Origin: Batkoa obscura
Lineage: Eukaryota; Entomophthoromycota; Entomophthoromycetes; Entomophthorales; Batkoaceae
Reading direction: 5' to 3'
Length of the DNA stretch: 64,000 nt
NCBI GenBank assembly: GCA_030770535.1
Contig: JASVEC010000010.1
Span: 186,001-250,000 of the forward strand
Position 1 is the first letter of the stretch. Each line of letters starts with the position of its first letter. Both the position numbers and the translations under genes were made by a program. This document shows positions 39,901 to 50,892 of this stretch, one piece after another. The notes beneath the pieces were generated by a model, which searched no databases, was not told the DNA's origin, and saw nothing but the letters and a program-made list of their open reading frames with translations.

Positions 39901-40357
39901 TTAGTAAATATTGTATGATAGTTTCAATTTGGTCATCTTTAATTTTTTTTGTATTTTTAATAATAGGTTTTAATGTTGATATTTTATTATTATTACTTGT
40001 TTTTGAATAATCATATTGATTTCTGTTTATATTAAACCCAAAACTCTTACATTCATCAAAAGAATATACTGAAGCTATAGTTGATAATAACGCTACTTGC
40101 TGACTTTTGTTTCCTGTTTCCCTTAAAGCACTAATTTTATACATTACTTGATTAAGTTTATTATTATCGATAGTAAACTTTGATAATATATCTTTTCTTT
40201 GTTTTGTTTTATTATAAAATTCCATGAACCTTGGGTTGTTATAAGTAGCTCTTAAAATTGATGTAAATGAATTACAATGTTTATATTGTGTACTCCTCCT
40301 TATTGTATTGAAATTTTCAAAAATTCCATTTCGAAGTTTAGTTATGAAAGTTTGCAT
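39821..40357 (-). CDS. Transposon ORF1, copy 2
   Basis: This 178-aa ORF equals the one at 1009-1545 except for Lys to Arg and Thr to Ala near residue 37. The overlap with ORF2 and the eight-A run are the same as in copy 1, so this arrangement is a property of the family and not a new mutation in one copy. Confidence 0.75.
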   Translation of the reverse strand: MQTFITKLRNGIFENFNTIRRSTQYKHCNSFTSILRATYNNPRFMEFYNKTKQRKDILSKFTIDNNKLNQVMYKISALRETGNKSQQVALLSTIASVYSFDECKSFGFNINRNQYDYSKTSNNNKISTLKPIIKNTKKIKDDQIETIIQYLLNDSTISSRFNKKNNDSKYSSDNIYIK

Positions 40358-40671
40358 TTTATTTTTATTTCAACAAAAAATAAAGTCAAATAAAGTCAAA
40401 TAACTGTGTTTATATAATTATGTATTTATATAATTATATAATCATATAGTTATATATTATATATCTGTTAAATATCTAACAGAACTAACATAAAATATAT
40501 AGTTAGGAAAATTAGCTATTTAAGAAAAGGAAACAATTGAAATAAGTTTTAAATAGAGACATTTAATTTTAGGCTTTCTAGATTTAACCGTTATATTGGA
40601 CACAAACTTGAAATTTTAAATTTGGATTAATTTCTAAGTAGATTCTGAAACCAATTAGGACAGCCCCATAT

Positions 40672-41321
40672 GAATTACATTGATAAAAGCTTTGCTGATA
40701 TAGCAATTTTTACTAAATTTAGTAAAAATTCTGGTAGCTTATAATATAAACTATAATAAGATTATTTAGTAGAACTATAAATACATTATAATACAATTAG
40801 TTATAATTTATATATTAGGATTAAAGTTCTGTCATATCACATACTTTTTTTTAAAATGATCATATTTTTGGTTTTTTTTATTTGATAGCTTTAAAAAGAA
40901 CTATGCATAACTATTATAATTATAAATGTTATATAATTAATTATTACTTTGTATTATATAAATAAATAAAATTTTAAATATTCCAGCATTTATAAAAACT
41001 AAACAGTTAATATACAAGCTTAAGTTATATTAAAGTAAAGCTGATTATGCATTAGATTTTTATTAATAAATTTTTTATTTTAAATAGTACAATTTGTAAC
41101 GCATAATTATGATATTTAAAACAAAAAAAATATTCATCTTAAAATATTGATTTTATTAATATGATAAAGCCTTATTACTTACAAGTTCTACAAGTTGAGC
41201 TACGTTGTTTCATGACATTAAAAATAGAACATCCAGTACCAAAATCTCCGAAGATACCTTTAACACATTTACTTTTAGATAGATTAAAATGATGAGATGT
41301 AATACTACTACAGCATATGGG
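40672..41321. other. Intergenic, nothing recognised
   Basis: AT-rich sequence with no coding or RNA signal lies between transposon copy 2 and the truncated copy. Confidence 0.45.
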
Positions 41322-41625
41322 GATGTCTAAATTAGTTTCACTTTTTTATTCGCTTTTTAAACATTTTGTATTTTAAAAACTTTGTTTAAAATTCTGTAAA
41401 AACAAATTTTTTATCAAAAAGCAAAGGTACCCAGACACAGTTTTAAATTGTTTTGTTATAGTTTATATTGTAAGTTAGTTGAATTTCTACCAGATCTTAA
41501 ACACGTGTCCTTATAAAAATTCATTGAGAAACATTTATTATTGACTGCTCTACAACCAACATTAGAGATTTATTATCAAATAAATAACTATTTTAATGTT
41601 ATAATTCCATTAAATAACTGAATAA
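41322..41625 (-). mobile_element. Truncated right end of the 2.4-kb transposon
   Basis: GGGGATGTCTAAATTAGTTT at 41322 and the internal GTACCCAGACACAG correspond to the first 310 bp of copy 2 (38203-38510), with roughly one base in ten different. The element is cut off before the coding region. It is older than the two full copies and lies 3' of them in the same orientation as copy 2. Confidence 0.85.
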
Positions 41626-41667
41626 ATACTAAAAAAAGTTGGAAAAAATAAGCTATCTTTAGCATAT

Positions 41668-41766
41668 GGGGATGTATTTTTGTGTTTAAGAATTTTGCTA
41701 ACAACTTTTCCACTCAAATAGCGCTTAAAAGATAGAAAAAGTAATGAAGCCAAAAAAAACACCCCC
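41668..41766 (+). mobile_element. MITE copy, forward
   Basis: The ends are GGGGATGTATTTTTGTGTTT and AAACACCCCC, with ATAT on both sides. Confidence 0.93.
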
Positions 41767-41789
41767 ATATGTTTGTATATTAAACATGT

Positions 41790-41883
41790 GGGGATGTTTT
41801 TCTAGTTTCATTGTTTTTCCATCTTTTAAGCGCTATTTGAGTGGAAAGATTATAGTAAAATTCAAACAAAAAAACACATCCCC
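41790..41883 (-). mobile_element. MITE copy, reverse
   Basis: The left part reads GGGGATGTTTTTCTAGTTTC, with TAGTTTCATT as in the right end of the 2.4-kb transposon. ATGT lies on the left and ATAT on the right. This copy is one of the better links between the two families. Confidence 0.88.
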
Positions 41884-43330
41884 ATATATTACTCCTATTT
41901 TACGCCAACGTGTAGTACTATACTTGAGCTGTTAGTCGAATAAACCATCATAATGAATCAGTTAAAAGGTTTTAGTTTAATATTTCTTGCGATACGTTTA
42001 TTAACATAAAGCTAAAAGCTGAGAGCTTAAACATATATATCATTATTTTATAACCAGACGCGATTTAAAGCATGTTGATACAGCCCAATTGATATGACTA
42101 AACCATATTATACTTATAGATTCTTGAATAAATAATCGGTTTGGAATTTAGCATTTTAGAAAAAGTTAGGAAACATACAAGTTGTTAAGTTTTTGACTAC
42201 CTAATTAAGTTTTTCAAGTTATATTTTCAGATATTAGTTAAAATCCATAAAGATGTTTTTTTTGGCTTCGCTTTTTCTGTTTTTGAGCGCTGTTTGACTA
42301 AAAAGATTGTTAGCAAAATTCTTAAACTAAGATACATTCTCATAATATAAAATTGTTTATATATATAACCTTTGTAAATTATAACTTAAACAACTCTTTT
42401 ATATTTAATAAGGGTTTTGTAGAATTTATTAAAATAGTGGATAAACTTTGATACATTACTTAAAAGCAAGTATTTTAAACACATAAGCATGTGTATCGTT
42501 TTTGTTTTATATATAATAGCTGGAGGTATATTTTATTTAAATACATTTTCGAAGACTGATAGAGCAAATCAGCCTTTAATACAAGATCGAATTATAATTT
42601 TTGATGTCTTAGATTTTAGTATATAATAGCTTGATTCAAAATTAAAGCTTTATTGGGATCATACTCCAAAAATCATTAAGGTTGATTGTTTTGATAGTAA
42701 CCACTATAGCTGATATTTAAAATAATTATTAGTATCTCATACGATATTATATAAGTCATTCTTTAATCTAGCTTTGTTTAAAGCCATCATATAAGGTAAT
42801 TCTCGTTCCAATTTATGCTAAACTTAAATTTGTCAATTCCTACAATTAAATATAAATAGAAAATAATCTCAAAAGGCGATAGTTGTTATGCTTATAGAAA
42901 AGGAAATTTGAATTTAAGGAGTTTTAGAAATAAGAAAGTGGTATACAAAAATATCCACCACCCCATTACCATTATTGAAGTGGAAATAAATTTGAAACAT
43001 TCGCTTGATTATTAATACCAAGAAGTATTAAAAATAGACGAAGCCACATCTCTTTAATTTTATTTTAGTAGTAAAAACATCATGTAGTTTTAAAGTATGC
43101 CTTTTGAGCAATTACAATAAAAACCATAAACCCTAAAGAACTTCTAGGATCCTACATATCACACATTGTTATATATCGGCCTTTATCAGCCTTAATTATA
43201 TACTTAAATCAGATTATTGTTTTATATTTATTTATTTTTGGATTTTGAATGTTTTTTCTAAAAATCAAATATTTTCTTTTCCACTAATATTTTAATTTTG
43301 CATCGTGTGAAATAAATGGTTGCGTTCTAC
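41884..43330. other. Intergenic, one decayed MITE
   Basis: No gene is recognised. A decayed reverse-orientation miniature element lies at 42250-42341. Confidence 0.45.
42250..42341 (-). mobile_element. Decayed MITE, reverse
   Basis: AAGATGTTTTTTTTGGCTTC, a GAGCGCTGTTTGA core and GATACATTCTC mark the family. The ends and flanks are eroded. Confidence 0.7.
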
Positions 43331-43334
43331 ATAT

Positions 43335-43431
43335 GGGGATGTATTTTGTGTTTAAGAATTTTACTAACAAACTTTCCGCTTAAATAGCGCTTAAAAAATG
43401 GAAAAAATAATGAAGTCAAAAAAAACACTCC
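43335..43431 (+). mobile_element. MITE copy, forward
   Basis: The ends are GGGGATGTATTTTGTGTTTA and AAACACTCCC, with ATAT flanks at 43331-43334 and 43432-43435. Confidence 0.93.
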
Positions 43432-43435
43432 CATA

Positions 43436-45097
43436 TATTAAATTATATTAAATAAGAAGCTCATAAATTATTATAAGTCCATACTATCGCTTAACCATCC
43501 TCATCTGATCGTTTGTGATAAATCAAATTGCTTTATTTCAATCGTGAGTATATAATAGTCATTTAAATGAATAAAAAGTGGTCATAAATGTATACAAGTG
43601 ATCAATTAACTAAGTGATAGCATTAAATTTAAAGCTGTATGCTCTATATGATCTTAATATATATAAAAATTGAAAAGTACAGCCCCTGATAACATGGTAA
43701 TATACAAATTTCATATAGCATATTTGAAAATCTAGAACATACAAAATAACCATTCAGTGTTTCAACCCTTGATAATAAGTAAAGCATAGTTTTCTATTTC
43801 ACAAATATTCCTCAACTTTAATCTGTTTAATTTAATAATTCCTGAATTATTTTACCAAGCTTTTAATTGATCTTCATAAATAAATATATTAACACTTTAT
43901 TAACGCTTAATGGACTGTTAATTGGTGATATGATTTTATCTTTAACGAAGACCTTAATCCCTCATAAAACTCGTATTTACTGTTAATCGAGTGGAAATTT
44001 ATTTGTTGAATAAACAAAACACACATTCTATAACACATTTTGTATTTTCATTTTTTAACGTTACTGAACTAGCACAGCGAAGTCGTATATTGGAGTCCCA
44101 AATACTCAGTGGTTCTAGATTAATTGTCAAGAGTTTCTGTTATTAAATAAATAAATAAAATTAATAATTACAGTCGTGGAATACAATTTTAAGAACTCAA
44201 AATGATAGTTTTGTGTATTAAAGCTTATCTATTAATAACCCCACCTGACTGACAACTACTTTATCTCGTTGAAACTTTATTACCACCTATTTTCAAAAAA
44301 TACCTTAAAGATATTAGTGTATGAAACAACATAGAAATTTAATAGGTAAGTAAGCAAGTTTGGCTCTTTTATTAAATATTTCAATTCTAAAGCTATCTTT
44401 ATGTAATATAATCAACTAAAAAATATATCAGCGTACTCTTGTTATTCAGGATTTTGTAAAAAATATAGTATTCAAATATATTCATCTATCATTTATAAAA
44501 ATACTTTGTCTATTGAAATAATCTGAAAATAACTATATATGTAAATTAAATAACAGATTTTTATCAATATCATAATTAATAAATATGGTTTTATTGATAT
44601 TTTATATTAATAGAATAAGAAAGACTTATTGTATCATACACTATATTTCCTAGAGCATCAATAATTTAGTAGAAAGTATTGGACGTTGAAAGATATTTCA
44701 GGGTTTTTTACTCAACAATAATATAATCCTATATAATACCTGAAGTCCAAAAGGTTATGGTAACATAATAGTATAGTGAAATAATTCTCGACACGATCAA
44801 TAGCAAATATTACTCTAATCTCATGATTGAAGGTTTATGTAAGTCTTATCTATTACACTATATAAAACCTTGCAAGCCTAACTTTTGTATTTGTAGAAGC
44901 AGTGTGAGTACCATGTTTAGCATATTTGTATTTTATTTTTAAAATCCATTATTTTAATTAAAATCATATGTGTAATATTACATTATAATATTTATCAAAA
45001 TAAATACAACTAATACAAATATATTTTATAATTTGAAGGTTATAAAATATTCAGTTTCTAAGAAACTAAAAATGAAACTGTTTGGTCTTTAGCCTAT
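43436..45097. other. Intergenic, nothing recognised
   Basis: About 1.7 kb of AT-rich sequence without exon-like ORFs or RNA-like folds that I can support. Confidence 0.4.
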
Positions 45098-45101
45098 GTA
45101 T

Positions 45102-45200
45102 GGGAGTGTTTTTTTTGACTTCATTATTTTTTCCATTTTTCAAGCACTATTTAAGCGGAAAATTCGTTAGTAAAATTCTTAAACACAAAAATACATCCCC
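45102..45200 (-). mobile_element. MITE copy, reverse
   Basis: The ends are GGGAGTGTTTTTTTTGACTT and ATACATCCCC. A perfect GTAT direct repeat (45098-45101 and 45201-45204), which is not self-complementary, supports a 4-bp target duplication. Confidence 0.94.
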
Positions 45201-45204
45201 GTAT

Positions 45205-46325
45205 CATCAATTTTAAATATTTGAAGTTTTATATTAATGCAAGGAAGAAAAGCTACGAAGTTAAGATTGCTCTTCATTTCAGGAAATGAACCAAAGTTGC
45301 TTTAAAAGGATGTGAAGGATAATAGTATTGAATTTTTTTAGATAAATTACCTTTGTTTTCAATAAATAAATACAGTTGCTGTCCTTGAAAATTATAAATA
45401 AGTGATTTTACATTAAAAGCGACACTTAGTAAAACTTAATCAAAGCTATTTTAAATATGATAGATCTAGCATGTTATATTTGTTTTAGTTCATGAATGGA
45501 TTGCCTTATAAGTTCATAAAGATTAAAAATATACTTTGTCATTAATTACATCTGTTCTTGTATTTGGATATTTTTTACTGCTATTATAGCTCAAATTTAA
45601 ACTAGCCAAGAATCAAATCGATTTAACATTACTGAAATTCACTATTAAAAATATATTACTTATATATATAATATTGATACCAAAGTGTAATTTGATAGCT
45701 TAATAATAAATTTTAACACATACATTCAATAGATTCATCTTGTTATGATCATGATTATGATTATATACTTAAAGGCAGAGTTGAATGAATTTCTTGGGCA
45801 CGTTATATTTTTTTTCAATATTCAGAAGCAACTTTTAAGTAAATAGGTAAAGTAAAACTCAACAGTAATATTACCTTGATATTACTATTAAAGCAGAATT
45901 ACAAATAGTGAAGCTATTATTAAACTTGATTTTCTAAATTGGTCAAATTTTTTAAGAATGCCAATGAGCAGGAAATAATTAATTTAAATCTCTATTCCCT
46001 TTGTAATTTTGTATAACTTACTGTTATATTAAATAAACACCAAGTGAATTTTAAGCCTGAAGTTCTAATAATAGCCAAGAGTCTATTTAATTAAGATTAT
46101 TTATTTATGGATAAAAACTTTTATGACTTACATTATACTACAGTGTTCAAAGCATTCTAGATAAATCAATTGAATGTAATTTTGGCAATAAAAATTTCCT
46201 TATTAGTATTTTTGTTTCTAGAATATGTGAGTTATGGAACTCAACTAGTTACAAAAATCGACAATATATAACAAGCACAAAACCCCCAAAATCAAAATTA
46301 AACTTTTTATTCATCTACTACAAAC
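45205..46325. other. Intergenic upstream of the HSF-like gene
   Basis: No gene is recognised. The promoter of the HSF-like gene must lie in its right part. Confidence 0.4.
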
Positions 46326-47184
46326 ATGAATCTTATAATTGACAGCCATTTTTCTCCTTTACATAAAACTAAGCGTTTTACTTTTATTAACAGGCTTATA
46401 AAGTAAACTATAGAAATATTTGTTATATGATAATTTTTCTGAACATTTATAGTATTCTTAACGACACTGCTTTTTCGCATATAATAAGTTGGTCTGAAGA
46501 TGGACTCTCGTTTATAATACACGATAAAGTGGAATTTCAAGGCCTTGTATTACCAAAATATTTCGATAGTAGTAAAATTGAGTCTTTCTCAAGGCAGTTA
46601 AATGTATAATTTTGTTGGATTTTTTGTATTATATATTAATTTATTTATAGTTATATGGGTTCCAAAGATCGTCTGATGGTAGAAAGCAGCGTAATGTTAT
46701 CTCAAAATCAACATCGTTCACTCACCCTTACTTTATTCGTGACAAACCATATCTTATAAAATATATAAAAAGAAAGAATAGCTCTAAAGGCCTAGAAATA
46801 GAAGGAAGCGTCCAAAGCTCAAAATCATTTAAAACCAAATCATTTAGTACAGAAAAATGTAATGACATAAGACAAGGTACATATGATAACGAACTTTCAG
46901 CCACAACCACTTGTTTAAACTCTAATATAGTATACTCCAACATAATCAATAGGTCTCCAACTTTTTATATTGACAATTATAATATGCACTCCAATCAGAA
47001 TTATCAAAATCAAAGTTTCATAAATCAATGCTATTCAAACCAGAATTATCTTAATCAAAATTATCCAAAACAGACCTACTCTCCTCAAGAGTATAGCAAC
47101 TTTAAGTTTAACTGTGAACCAGCTTACCTTCAACAAAATTCTTATGTACTCCCTTCTCAATCGTACTATCTCCCACTCCAATAA
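46326..47184 (+). CDS. Heat-shock-factor-type transcription factor, short
   Basis: Three exons (46326-46402, 46453-46603, 46651-47184) join to 253 aa. Residues about 18-115 form an HSF-type DNA-binding domain: FTFINRLINILND, HIISWSEDGLSFIIHD, VLPKYFDSSKIESFSRQLNL and YGFQRSSDGRKQRN followed by THPYFIRDKPYLIKYIKRK. The second intron splits RQLN from LYGF, and the joins restore the family pattern exactly, so the exon model is firm. There is no clear leucine-zipper trimerisation region. The C-terminal third is rich in Asn, Gln and Tyr (NQNYQNQSFINQ) and could be a disordered activation or aggregation-prone tail. It could be an HSF, an Sfl1-type or an Skn7-like regulator; the length argues for a reduced member. 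Confidence 0.87.
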
Positions 47185-50066
47185 TTAATATGCTTATGGT
47201 AAGTTCCATTGATATTTGTTTTTTTGCAACTACCTTGAAAGCAAAACCAAATTCCCATTTCTATTTTTATGGCGTTTTTAGTCAATAGTGATGCTGTAAC
47301 CTTCTATTTATGAATGATTAAATAAAATAATAACTTATACTTTAAAAATTAGCTCTAAACTAAAAATAGCTTTTTGTAAATTTTTTTAATGTTCCATTTA
47401 CACTTAATCATAAAACAAATGTTACAAAGATCGTATCATTAAGCTCGTATTTAGTAGTTTGGGGTTATTTTATGACTTTTATTATACTTTTTAAGTAATA
47501 ACCTCTTATTTTTAAATCTTGAATTTCAAAATCAGAGTTAATGTAGCTTTTAGCAGCATTATCTCATATCTATTTTTTAATAAAAATAGACTAATAAATC
47601 TAATTAAAAGTATTCTAGGCTAAATTCAACTATTATAATACTAGCTTGAGAATATCGTATATATTATATTAATTTATGTATAAACAACAAGTCATTTATA
47701 CTAAAAATGGAAATGATATTATCAAAATTTTCTTATTTTTGAGTAATAGGCACAGCCCTATGTGGTATTTTATAGAAAAGGAATAAAAATAAGAAAATAA
47801 AAATTAATGAATGTGGACTTTTGAAATACCATACACATTGGTTTCATATCAGCGGGGGAGATCCTTATTTTAACATTAACTAGCTAAAGTTGAAAATATA
47901 AATTAAACGTATTGAAATTTACTAATCCTAGTTTTGTTTCGATTTTAAATTTATAGTTAAAAGAATTCCAAAACATAGTGGATTCTATTATATAATTTAA
48001 AATTGTTATGATCTTGTTATATTAGTATATAATGCAGGTATTCAATAATACAGAATGAAAAGAATACTAATTAATAAAAGCTAAATAATTTAAGGGCGGA
48101 AATAAACAGAACTTAACATATATTGTTTATTAGAATATTAAGCAAAAGTTTTACCACAAAAGAGTTAAAGCTTCTTTGATCCAAGTATTGCTCAAAAGTT
48201 GTATCATCAAAAATAAACTACTTGTAATTTGTAAGTCAATCCATTAGGCATATAATATATTAATAGTTTTGAAGTTCTTCGATAATCCATGAGTATTGAA
48301 AACAGTATTATTATACTAACTACTTCCTCAATTACTTAAAACTTATTTAAAGTGAATATACATGTTAAATATTTACTGGTATAATTGCTTTATACTATAT
48401 AAAGCTTTGAAAAAAATAAAATAACAATGATTTACGATTAACAGACTAAGTAAAGAGAAAAACCAAAACTACAGGAAATAAAAATAAAACTATTTCCGCT
48501 ATGCTTATGATTTAATACAAATTCTAATAAACCTTGAGCGAGTCAAAAGTTTCAAATGGTCTATTACAGAAAGATAAAATAAATCAGGACAGAACCCAGT
48601 GAACTAAGTGAAAAAATAAAGTTTAGCACTAAGGTTCACAGCTTAATGTATTTAAAAGTTCAGAGAAAATAAGTAAAGGTTCCAGCTATAAACTATAAAT
48701 TTAGTTGCAGAAGTTCGCCTTTTTTCATCATTTACAACATTAGTATTTTTTTTCAGTAGAGAATTAATATAAAGCGAGTGGAAATGCTAAGCGAAGCTGG
48801 GTAGCAAGATAGATGAGAATCTTTATTCACTCAAAACCTCTTTATACACCTTTTGTTTTCAATATTCAAATTTTTTGCTATACCATGCCTTTCTCACAAT
48901 CTATGGTTTATTCAAGCTTCGATAAAAAAACCCAATAAGTAACAAATGTTACAAAAGAGAAATATTTTGCAAAGACTAATAAAAAATAGACTATCTTTGA
49001 CAAAAAAATTAACAAGACATAAAGCTATTATTAAATAATTTTAACACCCTAACTATTATCCCACTTAAATGTACCCAAGTCGTTAATGTATAGAATCAAG
49101 ATTGTAAATATAATTCAGAAGTTATACGAAGCGAGCTTTTAGAATGCTCTTGCTTTAAACGTTTGGCATACTTTAAGCGAGTAAGAAGACATATGATTTG
49201 CTCTTGTACCTATCCTGAAATAACATGAAAGAGTTTCACGCGAATAATAAACTATTTAATACAGTCACCTATTTACAGCATATCTAATGTCATAGATAAT
49301 AAAATTATGAAATTTAATAAAAATACTATTGCTATATTCGGAAATTTACTTTTATATAGTTTTAGTAAGTGCAAATTTCCTAATTAGTATATTAGTATTA
49401 ATAACAGCGAGAAAAGCTTATTAGAATTGGTTTTTTCAATACAATAACACATATTGCTATATATGTCAGTTTACAATAACACATATTGCTATATATGTCA
49501 GTTTACAAAAAAAGTATAGAAGCAGATAGTTTTTCAACATAAATCTCAAATGAGCCAAGGATCACCCAAAAAAACAAAGTCCAAGTATAAAAATTGACTA
49601 TATTGTTTTATTTACCATGCTTAGAAAGGATAAAAAATATTTACAAATTTTTATTTTCATTTTTTATATTTTAAATTTAAAAAGTTAAGCTTCGATATAA
49701 AAGAGTACATTCAAGTAGCTCACCTATTGTAGTATAATGTTTATTTAAGGATATCTATTATATAGTATTCTAAAACTCATGGATAATTTATGAAACGGAA
49801 TATTTTAAAGTTGCAACCATCTAAATAGCTAACTGAGATTAATTGTATAGTATTTGACCTTACCAAAAATAATTCTAGGCCAAGAGGCTAGCGGATGCCT
49901 TTTTTGTCGGAAATAATTAAGGCAATAAACATCATACCATTAAGGATTTCATATAAAAGCTAAAATGACTAATTTTTGTAAAAATAAATTTAGAAATTAT
50001 TTCCAAGGATATGATTGGTTGGTGTACAAATAATGAGCTTGTAACTTTGTTCTGAAATTACAATAT
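47185..50066. other. Long gene-free interval
   Basis: About 2.9 kb without a supportable gene. It includes a 32-bp perfect tandem duplication at 49441-49504. No long ORF and no RNA-gene signal is visible on either strand. Confidence 0.45.
49441..49504. repeat. Perfect tandem duplication, 2 x 32 bp
   Basis: The unit begins ACAATAACACATATTGCTAT and ends ATATGTCAGTTT. The two copies are identical, so the duplication is recent. Each unit contains the near-palindrome ACATATTGCTATATATGT. Confidence 0.9.
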
Positions 50067-50164
50067 GGGGATGTATTTTTGTATTTAAGAATTTTACTGA
50101 CAATTTTTCCACATAAATAGCGCTTAAAAAATGGAAAAATAATGAAACTAAAAAAAACAGCCCC
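50067..50164 (+). mobile_element. MITE copy, forward
   Basis: The left end is GGGGATGTATTTTTGTATTT. The right end reads AATGAAACTAAAAAAAACAG then CCCC, whose CAGCCCC end matches the 2.4-kb transposon. ATAT flanks both sides. Confidence 0.92.
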
Positions 50165-50579
50165 ATATTCCTTCTAAAAATCCGAATTTAAGGCTTACTA
50201 ACTTAGATCATAAATAACGACACGTGAAAAGCGGGCAATTTTTTATGTTTGCTAAATTCTAACAATCCATGTTGAGAGGAGCTTCAATTAATAATACGAA
50301 CTTATTGCCCTCTTAAATCTAATTTTATTGTTTGAAGTAAACTATAGGTAACTATAGGTGAGAAATTTATACTATCAGTAATTAAAAATATATATTAATA
50401 TATATTCCAACAATGTGTTAATGGAGAGTTTGTCCAAAAGTAATAACTAATTGATAATTGATTAAATAGTAATAAATTAAGTAAAAATATTATATCTATA
50501 GTGTACCTAACTACCGTATTACTATTTGCTCTTTTTTAAACATGAAACAAACAACCAATATAAAGTATTCAAAATATAA

Positions 50580-50668
50580 GGCTTTTTTTTTTTACTCCAT
50601 CACTTTTTTCAAGTGTTGTTCGAGTAGAATAACTGTTAGTAAAATTCTTGAATGAAAAACTACATCTA
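50580..50668 (-). mobile_element. Decayed MITE, reverse
   Basis: CTGTTAGTAAAATTCTTGAA and ACTACATC keep the family right half. The other end is eroded. Confidence 0.65.
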
Positions 50669-50892
50669 TATATTTATTCATTAGTATTAGTGACTTAAAA
50701 AAATGTGTGTTTTAGTTACATAAACTCATTCATGGCTATATAAATAATGTGTAAAACATTATAACTCATATATTAAATAAAACTAGTTAAAGTAGTTTAG
50801 ATAAAAATAAATAAAAATAGGTATGGTTTAATCTAACAAATTTTAATAAAGGTAAAAACTTAAAACTACACTGAAAAAATAAAAGGGTTAGA

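Larger units (their letters stand above)
38203..40667 (-). mobile_element. 2.4-kb DNA transposon, copy 2 (inverted)
   Basis: It is nearly identical to the element at 725-3161 but on the other strand. The ends are GGGGTTGTCTGAATTAGTTT and, reverse-complemented, GGGGCTGTCCTAATTGGTTT. ATAT flanks it at 38199-38202 and 40668-40671. Both ORFs are retained (39821-40357 and 38710-39900) with only a few amino-acid changes. The pair probably reflects separate insertions, since each copy has its own flanking duplication and the outer sequences differ. Confidence 0.88.

Noticed and set aside
41744-41935. Short ORFs at 37990-38286, 41744-41935 and 59358-59555 as genes
   Set aside because: They are read through miniature elements or the transposon end, and share the same element-derived peptide pattern.
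49441-49504. CRISPR-like array
   Set aside because: There are only two adjacent direct copies without spacers, in a eukaryotic genome.
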